Part shown: positions 1 through 32,100 of the stretch, one piece after another
How positions within the stretch are numbered: position 1 is the stretch's first letter
Layout of the letters: every line of letters begins with the position of its first letter
Source: Eudromia elegans
Taxonomy: Eukaryota > Chordata > Aves > Tinamiformes > Tinamidae
Assembly (NCBI GenBank): GCA_003342815.1
Contig: PTEX01000016.1
Coordinates: 3,464,731 to 3,528,730 of the forward strand
Direction: 5' to 3'
Length of the DNA stretch: 64,000 nucleotides
Notes under the pieces: model-generated
The model's database searches: none
Seen by the model: only the letters and a program-made list of their open reading frames with translations
What the model was told of the DNA's origin: nothing
Translations under genes and position numbers: made by a program

Positions 1-3000
1 TGAAACTGCTTCTCTGAAAATCTACCCTAGACTGCTGAGCAGAGCTGTTTGCATTCAGCTTGGAGCCACAAGCTTGGAAAGGCCGAGGTTGCTGCACAAA
101 GAGCATATTGAATTGAATTGAATCCAGTTTTCAGCCTGTGTGATGCTGTCCCAGAGCAATGCCTGGCTAGCAGCAGTTGTGCCCATTTGCACAAGGATTC
201 ACACATCCCACTGTCTGGAAACCCTTTGTGCAGGGTCCAAAGGCCCAAAGCACCAACTGCAGCAGGAGACAGGTTCAAGTCTCAGATTCCTCTTTCCAGC
301 CCAGCCTGTCCTGGGCTCTCATCTCAGTTTCCTAAAGAGGAGGTTTGCAGCCTCCCTGATCAGCTCAGGCTAATTCTCCCCAGACTCACTGTGAGTCACC
401 TGGCACAGCTCAGCCATGTCAGGGCATTTTTCTCCAGGAGCTGATTCAGCAGTGGAAAAAAAGCCCACCTCATCTCTGGAGAGGCTGGGGGAAAAAAAAA
501 AAAAAAAAAANAAAAAAAAAAAAAAAGTTTGTCAAAGGTTTGCAGGAAAGCCAGGAGGGGGCTTGTTAACTCTCAGCTAAGAATCTAGCTCATTCTCACC
601 ACCTGATCCTTGTCTAGCAGACCTTTTTGCATGTGGAGACACACTGAAAAGGAGCTGCTGCAAGGGGAATGAGTAGCTGGACCGTGGGACGTCCAGCAAG
701 ACATTTTCCCTGCCTGAAAGAAGTTTCTCTCCTCTTTGGTAGCAAGGAGGTGTTATGTGACATGCACATTGCACGAGGCTCCGGGGATGCATAGGAATTC
801 AGACTGTGCTCTTGGAGGCAAACACGGCCTGCTGCACCAGTCAGTCTCCCCACAGCAGGACTTTTAGCTAGCTGGGTACCAACAGCTGACTTGGGACACG
901 GCTGCTCCCTACCTGCCCCTGGCTGCTGCATCAACATCCTTGGGCTTCACGCAACTCAAAGCAAATAAGACTTGCTCAGAGCTGCTTGGGCACACAGCAT
1001 GAGCTGGCCATGCAAAGCAGACGTCTTCTGCATAAAGCCAAACCTGCACAAGACTGTCATGGGTTTCACTGTGGTTGTATCAACCTGCTTGTGAGGCTAG
1101 GGAAGGATGCTCTGGTTAATATGAGCTGTGCCCATCCCAATAATACTCTAGAGGCTGAGCTGCTACTTGTGACTTCAGCATTTGGTGGGTGCCACTCCAG
1201 GCAGGAAGAGGCTGGCCATGGATGAGGCAGAAAGCCCAGCAGATAGCCTGTCCACCAGCCTAAGCACCTAGCCCAGCTTAGGAACCATGTGCACTAGCTG
1301 TGACTTGTCACCTGCCGACTGTTTCCATCTGAGATTTCTGCAAGGGGCTCCTCAAAGGCAAGAAGGAAGATTGAGAGATTGGTTCCCTTCTCTGCTAATA
1401 ACCTGTCTGGTTTAAAACTTGCTCATACTAGTGAGTCAGTTCTCTCTGAGCTGGCATTTGTTCCTGGAAAAAAAAAATAAGAAGAAGGAGGGAAACAAAC
1501 ATCCTTTAAAAAGCCCCTTTGGCTCAAAAGGAGGAAAGATAATCAGCCAGACATATCCTGCGGCCCAGTCACTCTCCAAGGCTCTGGCTCTGGGCGAGAG
1601 CCCCCCAGCACACCGCGTTGTCTCTGCTTCATATTCTTCTTCCCTCTGTCCTGCCAGGAAAAAATGCTGAGAGAAAATCTTCTCCAGCCAAAAGCTGCTG
1701 CTTCTTCTCTCCGGACTCCTGCACTGCTCAGCTTCCTCGTGCTCTCCAGCCACTCCTCTGGCCAAAACCTAGAGCTTTCTGCTCACTCCCATGACTGTTA
1801 GTCATGTTCAACAGAGTCAGCCATGTTCTCACCTCTTGGCCCCCAAGATATTGTCTTCCAAATATCTCTCTAATCTCCAAGGCTTCCCTTTGGAGAAGCC
1901 CCCAACTCTGTTCCCCTCCGGTTTGCATAAGCTCAAGGAGGGCTCCTCTGATGAGGATCTTTGAGCTGTAAGTGCAGATGCCACAGCCACCTCTGTGCAG
2001 GCACATCAGTAAATCCTGATTCTTTTTGTCCAAATTGGGCAGTCCATCCTCCTGACAGCTCCCTGCTGAGAGCAGATGAGCAGCTCTCAGTGCAGCTAAT
2101 TCAGAACCCCAAAGCACTCCCAGGACCTCTTCATCAGCCTGTGCTACCAAGAGGTGCTTATAACTTCCTACACCAGTGTTGTTACCATACAGACCAAACT
2201 TTTGCTGCAAAGTGAAGTTAATCAGCATTGCAGCAGACAGCAAGGCAGACCCTGAATCTCCCTCGATCTGCTAATGGCTTGATGACTTGACTGCCCCTTA
2301 GCAAGCTGTTTTGCTTCATTCCTATCCTCACCTCTAGCTCAGGAGAGAGTTAACAGAGTGCCTCGTTACTGCTCCCAGGTGCTGATCAGGCTGGCAATCA
2401 GAAAACACCTGCAAAAAGCTTCCCTGCCAAAGCCACCCCCATGAGGTAGAAGAGTCCTGCGGGTAAGCTGACAATAAGGTAGGTGAGATGTGTTCCCTGG
2501 GGCTGGAGAGAAGTGTCCTTGGGGTAACCTGGTGGTGGCGGCTTCTTGAATGCTGTCCCTTTTGATGGTTGCAGTGCTCTGAGATGGCCCCATGATACTG
2601 GATGGAGTAATGGAATGGCCCCATAAGGCTGAGGACCCACTCTGGGGTTTGTGTCCTCTGTTAAAATAATTTGCTGCCCTCGTGGGTCTCTGCTACCCAG
2701 AAGCCACCTTGGGCCAAACTTGAGACCTCTTTGAGGACCTACTGCAGGGGAGTTGTTCCACCATGCCCCTCCGTGGGCCCTTGGGGGCCCAAAGCTAGCA
2801 AGAGCCACAAGGCCTGAGGTAAAACTTGTCCCACTGAGGTAGAACTTAGCCCACTGCCACACAGGTAGGTCCCAGCCTGTCACCTGTGCTCCCCAAGTAG
2901 GAGGTGAGAGTGCGGTAGCGCCTGGTAGGGCTGGGTGGCCATAGCCAGGGTGAACCTGGGGCCCCTCGCTGCCCCTCCTCTGTAGACTGTGTTTGTCACT

Positions 3001-3059
3001 GGTGACGTCCCAAAACAGTGCCTTTTTTTTTCTCCTTTTTCTACCCTCCCATTTCAAAA
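1..3059. other. Intergenic DNA upstream of CSF1R
   Basis: I find no convincing coding exon here. Short open frames on both strands have no recognisable domains and no paired splice sites. In mammals PDGFRB lies directly upstream of CSF1R in the same orientation, so part of this stretch could be PDGFRB 3' flank or 3' UTR. I saw no canonical AATAAA on the plus strand to support that. AP-1 consensus sites TGAGTCA occur at about 392 and 1432. The only obvious simple repeat is the long A-run near 500. Confidence 0.6.
492..526. repeat. Poly-A run containing one unresolved base
   Basis: This is a run of A residues about 35 bases long with a single N at 511. It is the only ambiguous base noticed in the window and marks a homopolymer the assembly could not resolve, so its true length is uncertain. 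No SINE or LINE body was recognised just 5' of it. Confidence 0.9.
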
Positions 3060-3262
3060 ACAACTAAAAAAAAACACACACACACAGAGACAATTTCTTA
3101 ACTTGTGGTTGCCTCAGAAAGGAGAAGCTCCTATTGAGAGAGCAGTGGGGACGGCGCCCACGCAGAGAGGAGCCTGCTGCCCGAGCCGGTCCGCTCGGCT
3201 GCCCGCGGGGTCTTTGCTGCAGCCCAGCTCCAAGCTGGGGAGGTGCCACCATCACTGGGAAG
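3060..3262 (+). promoter_or_regulatory. CSF1R: Candidate CSF1R proximal promoter and 5' UTR
   Basis: This is the stretch immediately before the CSF1R start codon. No TATA box is visible. It holds a polypyrimidine block, a short CA repeat (3074-3086), a RUNX-type site TGTGGTT at 3104-3110, and then a GC-richer segment into the ATG. Mammalian CSF1R promoters are TATA-less and use PU.1, C/EBP and RUNX1 close to the start, which fits. The transcription start is not determined, and a further upstream non-coding exon cannot be excluded. Confidence 0.45.
3074..3086. repeat. Short CA dinucleotide repeat
   Basis: Six to seven CA units follow an A-run, just upstream of the CSF1R coding start. Confidence 0.8.
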
Positions 3263-22370
<19,108 letters not shown>

Positions 22371-23510
22371 CTGCTACCACCGCCTCGGCGTGACGGGTGA
22401 CCTCAGGTGATCACTTTCGGACGTGCAGCTCCCTGTTCATACCATGCAGCATTCAGAGGAGTGGTTGTCTTTTTTTTTTTTTTCTCTCTTAATACAAATT
22501 GCAGCTAAGTAACACATTTTGGAAGGTCACGGAGCAGCACACTCAGGACCTCGTGTTTCACAGGAGTGCACGTGCACAGACACAAGCTAGCCTTGAAGCA
22601 AGGCATGAGAATGAAGACGTGAGAAGATGTCTCGCACCAGACGCAGCGCTCGGCCCTGGCAGTTCTGCTCTCTTCCCTCTGACAGCCAGTCATGGGGTGC
22701 TGCAGAGCATGTGTTTAGATACAGTTAAAGCTTCTACCTTGCATCAGAAAAGCATTAACCTCTGCTCTTCGTCCTGCAGTCCGCTTCTCTGCAGCTGATG
22801 CTTCTGCAGGGATTTCCTGGGTGAAATGGGACAACCTAAGGGTTGTTATGGGAACTTGTATGTGCCCCAGGAGCAGGGCAGAGGGGCAGTTATTTCTCAG
22901 GTGAAATACAGAAGTGACCAGTATTCTTCGAAATAGCCACTGAACATAATCCCAGCCCAGGAAAGAATAGCAGCCTAAACTGATCCAGAACTGATTACCA
23001 TAATACATATCTTACAAAACATATGAACTCTTACACATGTAGCAATTCACTGCCTTTCTTGGAGTTACAGACATGCTCTTGTATATATTTTCTTTGGTTT
23101 CACAGCAGGGTTAAGGTCATTTTTTTCATAAGCTAGCTGGGGCCTAATGCCCTTACACTTAATTTCTAGTCTAGTTCTCCTCCAGGATTACTAATGCCAC
23201 AGCTACCCAGTCCTGTGCAGCTAGCACAGGGGTGGCTAAGGCACCTGAGCTTCATGTGACCTGCTTGGAAAAGGAGCAGCATTAAGAGGCACAAGCCCTG
23301 ACAGAGCATAGGCGAACTATGACAGGACACAGTTACTGCAGCCCATGTGGCTTCCACCAGACTGTGGGCAATGGTGCTGTGGGCCACGGCCGCTTGTACT
23401 ACACTGCTGTGTACATGCTAATGCCAAGTGATTGATTCTTCCTTACTAAATAAAAAACCAATGTATTTCTATCTGTCAGCAGTATAAAGAATAAAGTAAG
23501 ACACTTACCA
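22371..23510 (+). other. CSF1R: Probable CSF1R 3' UTR
   Basis: There is no open frame of note after the CSF1R stop. A T-run lies at about 22470-22485. The first canonical poly(A) hexamers appear at 23449 and 23490, so a 3' UTR of about 1.1 kb is inferred. Confidence 0.6.
23449..23495 (+). terminator. CSF1R polyadenylation signals
   Basis: Two AATAAA hexamers are present at 23449-23454 and 23490-23495. They are the first on the plus strand after the CSF1R stop. A weak GT/T-rich stretch follows at about 23540-23550. Which one is used cannot be told from sequence. Confidence 0.6.
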
Positions 23511-24634
23511 AAGCAGGTCTTTCCCACGGCTTTCAGGATTGTTCTCAGAGGGGAAAGGATCAGAGCAAGGGGGAGACCCTGACCTGTCCTCTCACCCTCT
23601 ACCCCGCTGAGCCGATCCTCAGACACTAGCACCTCTCATTAGCTGCTCAAGACCATTCAGTCTTGTGGGGCAGAGGAAGCATATTAAAAAGAAGGTTTTA
23701 AAGCACTCGGCTCTGAAAAGCCTGCCTTTAATTGGGGGAAATGAAGTATTCACCAGTATGCATGAAGATGACAGGAGTACAATTTCAATGGGCGGATGGG
23801 ACTTCCGATGAGGGTCACCGTGTTCGAGACACAGGCACACGCCAGGCAGAAGTTTTAGCTTCCTGCAGCAGAACCTCCTCTGCCTGTGGCAGAGGCAACA
23901 GGAGCTTCAGTTGCTGGTCATATTAACCTGGAGAGAAGTTACTGTCACTTGCTGCGGACTCTCTCCTCACAAAAGCCTTGGCAGGAGCAGCTGTGCAGGG
24001 AACTGCAGAACAAGCAGCTGCTGCTGATCCCGCCGAGCAGGCAGGCTGGTGCAGTCCTCTTACTCTCCTTGGTCTCATATTGCTCCTCGGCCCATGTTAA
24101 CTCAGACTTCAGATCCCTTCTGCAAACTGAAATTCTGGATCCTGACATCTGTTATAAGCAGTCTGAATCAGGGAAGCGTTGACAGTACTGAGTAACTTGT
24201 TTCAAAAGAAATTTAAAAAATTGAAGTAGTGAACCAGAAAACTACAGATGATGTCTCGGAGTCAGAGGAGGAATGTGTCATCCATGCAAACCCTGAAAGG
24301 GACCATTCTGACTGCAAAAGAATACCCTGGCTGCATTTAAGAGAGTAATTGTATTCTGGAAGTCTGTATTTGCCCCTCTGGCTAGGAGCTCAAGGGATTT
24401 TGCAGACTCTTCCATTCAGAACAAATTGCTCCTGTGAGTATCGAACTTCCTCCTCCTCTCCCCCCTTATTATCTCCATCCCTGACATGATGGGAGCACAC
24501 AGCTCATAGCAGTGTAGCCTGGAATCACAGTTTACACACATAATGTTTCTGCCTTTTCCCCAGGCAACTTTCTGGGTCTTGTACACCAAGAACAACTCAC
24601 TTGGCCACGGTTTCACCCCAAAAATTGGAGATAA
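23511..24634. other. Gap between convergent CSF1R and HMGXB3 3' ends
   Basis: About 1.1 kb separates the predicted cleavage regions of two convergent genes. I see no gene, repeat or RNA structure that I can support here. Confidence 0.6.
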
Positions 24635-26118
24635 TTTATTAAACTTTATCACTGACTGCAAAAAGTCACTAATGTCTCTTATAATAAGTTAATGTTCTTA
24701 ACAGAAAAACCCCAAGCCATAATTACTGCATTTGCTCAGACTTAATACATTTACAGTACGGTACCCGATAGGTTCCCCTTCACAGAAGGGAGTTTTCAAC
24801 CACACCACAAGCCTCTGAATCTTCCCCACTGCTCACACAAACAAAATAAATCCCCCAGATGGCAATTCTGCAGCCCAGCACCCCCCACTCTCTCCTGTGG
24901 GCCCCAGCAAACAGCCCCCTTCAGATTTAGTGCCAGCAAGAGCAAAAGGGAGCTGACAGTACCAGAAGCTTCACAGGCAGCGCCTAGGGTCAGCAATAGA
25001 TACAATGAAGGGGCCAAGTGCTCAAGGGGTCTCCTTTAAAGGAAAAGAAAAAGCAACCTGGATAGCAAGAGGCTCAACTAACTGGCGCAGAGCTGGGTGG
25101 ACACAGGTAGGGAAAGCCCCCCTTAAGGAAGGGCTGCAGAACCCAGCTCAGGCCTCTCTGGTTACACTGCATTTGCTGGTTCTCCTTGCTGCCACAGATG
25201 GTCCTCGTGATTCAGCCCCGACAGCAGAAAAATACAAACTCTAGTCCTTGAATAGGATTAAACTGCTAAAAAAAAGGTTAAGTGTCCAAGACAGCATGGA
25301 AACTGAGCATCCTTTCTGTTTCATCAGCTATTACAGCACTTCTACAGCCCTTAGATAAACTTGTTTCCCCTACTGCTTGCTTTACCTTAATGTATAGACA
25401 AGCGTTACTATGTGCTTCAGCTTCTCAATTAGTGCTTTTACAAAGGGACAAACAACCCAAGAAGCTCTATGCAACCCAAGTACCTGAATCCTGCACCCAG
25501 AACCGCAGCTGCAAGGGAGGCTCTCCAGGTCTGGCACATTACAGCTCCACAGGTGCCTCTCCTCAACTAAACACTGAACACAGCCAATACATGCGAGAGC
25601 CCTACGAAATTCCCAAGCAGGAGTCAGTGTTCTAGACTGATCTATTCAGCATGTTTGGGGGAAAATTTTTCTTGGATATTTATTCACCTTCTAGGCCTGC
25701 TCCCATACCCCCAACCCTGCACCAATTTGCACAAAGAAGTCAGCAAGCAAGATTCAGAATTAAAAAACCTGTGCGCTTGATCATGCATACTCCCAGCCAC
25801 CAGAAATGCCTCTCCCTTCTCTATTCTCCAGCTGCAGGGAGCCAATATTTCACATGACTGAATAGTGGGTCCATCACATACCTTGGGAGGGAATTGCAGC
25901 CTTCAGCAAGGAGGGGAACAGCCCCAATGCTCAAAGCAGCAGTCGTGCTACTCTGGAAGCACACAACTCTTTGGTCAGTAACAGCAGTCAAAGCCATCAG
26001 AATCACACCTCCAACCTGCAAAAATAAACTCTCAAGCTCGGCAGTTGCCCAAACCTTGCAGAAGGTGGCCCAGACCACCCATCTACATGACCAGAAAGAG
26101 AAACCAACAAGCTGTTTT
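24635..26118 (-). other. HMGXB3: Probable HMGXB3 3' UTR with poly(A) signals
   Basis: On the minus strand AATAAA occurs at 25684-25679 and 24640-24635. The distal one is followed (in the minus direction) by a GT-rich stretch, GTTGTTCTTGGTGTAC at about 24596-24581, a good downstream element, so the longer UTR of about 1.5 kb is preferred. Alternative use of the proximal site is possible. Confidence 0.55.
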
Positions 26119-29100
26119 TTATTCAGCAATCTCTTTATCTTCTTCCTGGTTCTCCTCTTCATCCTCTTCTGTTTCAGTTTTAATCTGGGCTACTCCAAGC
26201 CGGTAGAGAGCATCACGAATCACCACCTCACCAGGCTGGCAGCTCTGCACGATCTCCTGGATCTGCCGGTTCACAATCTCCCTGCTGGTGAGGAAGTCCA
26301 GGAGGCGGTTGTACAGGTAATAGTGCGTGGCGTTCTCAAAGGTGATGGGCCTTTGGCGGATGCTGCTAGTTTTGCTGTCGCCAATAGCAGCGATGACGGA
26401 GCTGTAAGGCTCCAGCTCTCGGCAGAGGGAGATGCAGTGGTGCCGAGCGGTTGGGTCTTGGTGGCCGTTCTGCTCTGAAGCCATGTGGACAATTCGGCGT
26501 GCTGTTGACTTGGTGACTGGGTGCTGAACGGAGTGCTCAGCCACGGTCATGTCTACGCTGTAGTGCTGGTCTAGCAGTTCAGGGCAGGACACAAACTGCA
26601 GGAGAGCACACAGACACAAAAGGTAGAACCAGAACTTCCCCAAGGTTAAGAACAACAAGACAAAACTATCATGTGGCTGAACCCTAATCATCACTATGAC
26701 CTAGGAGAGAGGGAGAGCTCAGGTAATCAGGCTCTCCCCCGAAGGCCACAGAAAGACAGTTCAGCACATCCCCTTCCTCACTCTTATATCACCACAGATA
26801 ATTCCAAGGGACAAGCAAGCCTCTCCCTCTCACATTTCTCAACTAATAACGTCAGTTTGAGGGAAGCAAGTTGCAGGGTCAAGATAAGCTGCGTGTTTCA
26901 AAGTTCATGAGCAGTTCTGCTACAAAGCGCTTCCCTCCCAAAGAGGGGGATAAGGCCAACACAACGTCCCAGGCAACACTGAAGGTGTTCAGCAGTGTTC
27001 AGCAGCTATGCACTGGCAAAGCTGTGGGTCAGGGAACACTCACCAGGTAAATCATCCTGTGGTATAGTACACTGAGCTCTACCCCTGCTCTTGACCAAAA
27101 CCAAAAGAGAATGCTTACCTCTCACTACAGTTAAACACATCATTTTTACATGCATGTGTGCATGTTCTTAATTACACTATACTTTCTTCCTATTTTAGAC
27201 TGGCACAAGCAGATAGTAAAGGTGACATAACTAACCGTTGGAGGATCCATAGGGTCAGAGAAGCAGCCCTGGTTTTTGCCCCACATCTGGGAAGTCAGGG
27301 CAGGGCAGCAGACGTCTGCACACAGTGCCACTGAAGAGGCCATATCTACCACATACACCGGAGGCCAGTGACGTGATGAGACCAAGAGGTCTACATGATC
27401 CCGGGCATTTTCTCCTCTTACTATGTATTTTGAGCCACACACAACCTAGTTAGAAAAAGGATTAGCACCAATGAATACAACAGAACTGAAAGCTTGGGAC
27501 AGAAAACAAAAAACTAGAAAGAAATTAAAGCTTCCTCTGTTTCAGACATTTACTTTGTCTAAAGATATTTGGAGAAAGAGCAGAGATAATTTGCAACTCC
27601 ACCTCAGCATCCAGGTCAAACAGGTTTCAATGACTCTAGCCAACCCTAGAATCTCCTGCAGGACACACTGAACTCCCCCAAGCCTGCCAAGGCAGGGTGA
27701 TCTTTCAACAACAAGGCTCAGACAGACCCACCCCATTGCTGCATCCATACTGGCAAGTCAGATAATAGTGATTAGCAGGATAAAGCACAACACTGCAGAC
27801 TGCAGCCCTCCTTACCTGATGCGGACACACTTTATAAACTTTCCCTCCTGTGTGATGGGCAGAAGCTTGTTTCACGCTTGCCCCGTTCTGCACAAAGTCA
27901 TAGAGAGCCAGGAGGCAGTAACAGAGGTGGTCCTAGAAGAGAGTCCCCAGGGACGGTATGTGACTAAACGTAATAGTCTCTCCCAGAGGGAGAAGGCTGT
28001 GAAAAGATCTCCCAAGACCCAGTTTGTGCATCTTCCAGCAACTTAACCACCCACGATCTTAACCATAAGCATGACAAACAATTAACACAATCCATGACAA
28101 GGTAATTACAGGCTTCCTTTCTTCCAGCCCAGAAAGGTTCAGTTTGTTCCATCCTGTAAGTTACCCTTGCAATCTGCAGGCACTCACTTCTAACCTAATC
28201 CTGCCCCAAGCATACTCAGGCGGGAAAATAATTATCCAGAATGGTAAGAGTGAAAGGGAAAGCTGAAGAATAGCTCTCCTGCAGACAGGTATGTGGGCAA
28301 TGGAGACATTACCTTTGTATCTGAAGCCTCCCAGGGAATGCTACACTGTGTCAGAAAGCTCTGCAGCTCCTCCTTGCTGTAAGAGCTGATAAGCTCAAGC
28401 CTGAAGGTTTCCTCCTGAAGAAGCCTCACCAAAGCACTCCCATTACCTGCAAGGGCAGGAAAAAAGTCTCAGCCCTCATTTTCCAAATGTGGAAAGTAAC
28501 TTTGCAAAGTGGAAGTAACCAAAATAATTTCTTTGAAAGAATACAGAAGCAGAGGCTGGACAATGAACTGCCAGCAAGGGAAAGCCATGACCAGCCCTAA
28601 TTCCAGGGAATGGCACTAGTATAGAGTATATTATATAGTATATTATAGGGTATGACTCTATAAAACCTTGCATAATAATTTCTCATCTCTAAAGCAAAAC
28701 ACTCCATTGCTTATATCACTCCTTAACGAACAACACCTCAGCCGTTACCTGGCACTGGCTGTGCATCCAAGTTCTTGTCCTTCTCAGTATTGACCACCAC
28801 TGCTCCTCGCATCAGTGGGGGGAAGAAAGGAGCCACAATGGAGGCATCAAACTTTGTGATGGGGATGCTAGAGGGAAAAGCCACCTGCTCAATTACTTCT
28901 GTCTCCATTGTGGACCAGAAATCTTCTACATTCACTTCGCTTGATGTCAAGAATTCAGGCCAAGTAAACTAGAAACAGCAAGACAACACATCTGTCAAAC
29001 ACAAACCACCACAGTTCAATACCACAGTATTGTACCAGCCTCACTCAGGGCAGGATGACCGCCCAGGAAAGTGCTCAGCCCAAACATAACATGACGTCAG

Positions 29101-32100
29101 AAGGCTCCTTTCTCTGTCCTGGAGCTCCCCACAATTGCTTTTCACTTGGGAGAGTCAAAACAATCTATTAACCTAAAAACCAGGCATGCTGCATACTACT
29201 ATTAGGATACTTCTCCTTACTAGGGAAGCCAGCATGTCAGGGGAACCACTACTGAAGAAAAAAACAGAACACTTTTATCTTAAAGGAAGAGGATTAAGTT
29301 CAGTGATTCTCACCCAGGACCCTTCTTTCAAAGGCTGTCAGACTAAGACTGTGGTCCAGAAACAGAGTAACTTGTTTTCTCCAGACCACAGATCAACACC
29401 TTTAAAAGGAAGCGCAGGCATCACCACTCCAACCACATCCTCTTGCCAGGCCTCAGCAGAAAACTGCTTACAAAGGCCTCATGTAATTATTGTGCATTAC
29501 AAAGACCAGGCTCAGCAAAAGCCATTATGATCTGCCTTGAACATGAGCAGGATGCAAAGTTTGGGAAAAGCCTACCTCTATGCTTTTCAGGGACAGGACA
29601 TTTTCCACATTCCTCTGGGCTATTTCCACCTTGGGGGTTATACCACAGATTCCACAGATCATATCATTGTAGTCCCGGACAGTGAGGCACTCAAAAGCCC
29701 AGTAGCCATTGCAGAGCAGCTCCTGGAGCTGAGCCTGCTCGTCAGGACTCAGGATTTTTTCTGAAAGGAGAACATAACTAGTGTTACAACTTTCACTTCC
29801 CAAAGGAAGTAAAGAGGTGGCAAAAACTCTCCTAAGCAGAGTAAGAAGAAATCTATCTTTTGGAGAATTGTTACAGAGAACTGGCCACAGAAGTACCGTT
29901 TGGTTTAGGAAGTAATTTAAGAGAAACATACCACACCAGAAGAGATGGCTTTTCCAATTCTATAACCTACAATCATCGTTGAGGTCACAAAGTTTGGCAT
30001 AAGTGTTACGGTAAAAAAAGAAAAGGAAACCCACCAGTTTCACCACTTTGCTCTTGAACAGAGTCCAGAATGCTGCCAACAGCCACTTTGGGATCCTCTC
30101 CGAGTTTAATCTGGTTTCGGATTGCAAATAGAAGATCCAAGCTCACTAGCAACTTGTTGCCCACATTGAAAAGGCCTGCAGTTACAACAACATCGTTATT
30201 GTCTGTGGGGTTCCAGATCTTCCTCACAATAAAATATATTCCAGAACTAGCTAGATAGGGCTTCTGGAACTGATCTTTCTACATATTAGCAAGATCAGAT
30301 CTTCCTCCAGACCTGCTTTTAAACATAAAAAGCTAGAAGAAACAAGAGTCAATCCATCTTTTCAGCTCCACTTTGCTCTGGAGGACGTCTGCAGTCACTG
30401 CCACCTGAGTCTCCTCAGCCAGCACTGAGAGATAGCACTCTGCAGAGCTGTCTTTGACCACGACCTCAGGATATGAATCACAGAACATTTACCACCTACA
30501 TAGAGGATTGCTACACTAATAAAGTACTGTTTTATTCAATAAAGTATTGATGCTTTATAAGCTTACTCAAAGCATAAAAGCAGTAGAATAATTCAGTTTT
30601 AATATGGTGCAAGGGGAGGAGGCTTCTCTCCCTGAAGAAAATATCCTGATGCAGACCCAAGGCTTTAGAAGGGTTTAAGGTGAACTCGTACTGTAAAATT
30701 TCCTACCTGTGTAAATGTCAGTGAAGCTATGAAGGGCCAAGCACTGCAGATTCAAACACACTTTGACCTGAGCAGTAACCACTTGCAATCTGTTGGCTGT
30801 CAGCAGCCAGCACTCCTGAGGACCGGCAAGTGAACTGTAACAAAGAAGCAGGAGATGGCCCATATTAGACAGTCGAGCTGGTAGGTTTTTCAATCCAGTA
30901 CTACTGTAACTTAAATGGTTCTAATTCAGACCAGTTTATTAGTCAGTATGTCAGTCTAAGCCAGTTCACATAAATTCACACACTAAAAGCATGTTGAATT
31001 TTTCCGAAGATGGAGTCACTGTTCACATTCTTGTAACAGCACTACAGCAACTCTCCATCTCTCTACACACAGTACGTAGGATTTGAGAGGTGGAAAAAAG
31101 CTTTAGCTCCAGCTTTCCTGGGAGAAGTGCCAGCCCTGTTGCTTGTAGTAACAAACATCACTTAGAGCCCCGTAACACCGTCTACCCAATAGTCTATACC
31201 TGCACACACTGAAATACTGCAACACCTGCCCCTTTACAGGAAGGAAAATTCAGAGAGGAAAATGTCAGCTGGACCTAATGGCAGAATTACACTGTCTACC
31301 TGAAAAAATAAAGTCAAACTCAAAGCTAGCTCCCTCACATGGAAAACAATTTCATCTGAGCTTATGTAGACACACATGAGAATCCCAGATAGGTTTTCGG
31401 AGCACCACAAAGCAGTACACCACAAACTAAGGATATAAAATGCACAGTTTACTGCATGGTAAGTTACAGAACAAGGGACAGAACCCAACATAGGACTTGT
31501 CCGGAAATTTTACTGAATACAGAAAGTATCTCTGCTGGAAAAATCTCAATTAGTACTAGCTTGTAAATAAACATCCTTAACTTATCCTTCCTTTAACCAA
31601 GAAAACGGTCTTGGTTCAACAAAGAAATACAACACTAAAATGAACCACATCTTGCTTTGGATACGGCTCAGCTCAGGCTTTAGACAACAGGAAGATGTTT
31701 GGTAGGCTCAGTAACAAGATATCCTATATGCCTTTATATAGATCTAGTTAAGGCAATTCAGGCCATATATTGGTGCTTTCTGTCTTTCAAGTTTCAATGG
31801 ACTGTTTGTTCCAAAAGAGGATTCACTCAAGCCCACAGTAAGTCATGAAAAAACTGAAAGGATTATAAGCAAAAGGATCTACACAGCAGACAATCAGACA
31901 ATCATATCAGGATGAGAGAGACCAGGGAACTCACACAATACAAATCTATAGTCACACTTTTGCCTCTGACAGCCTCAAACACATAAAAATGGAAAAGAGA
32001 AGAGATGAGTACTGAGGAGAATCCATTAAAAAAAAAGTCTGCAACATCTAGACTTAGCAGTGACTATCTATGAAACTCTGCTGTATAGAGGAATGGTGAC

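Noticed and set aside
1728-2243. 171-codon minus-strand frame
   Set aside because: No recognisable motif, no splice context, and within the length expected by chance in 64 kb.
2398-3063. 221-codon minus-strand frame upstream of CSF1R
   Set aside because: Low-information Pro/Gly/Trp-rich translation with no domain, and no splice or conservation support.
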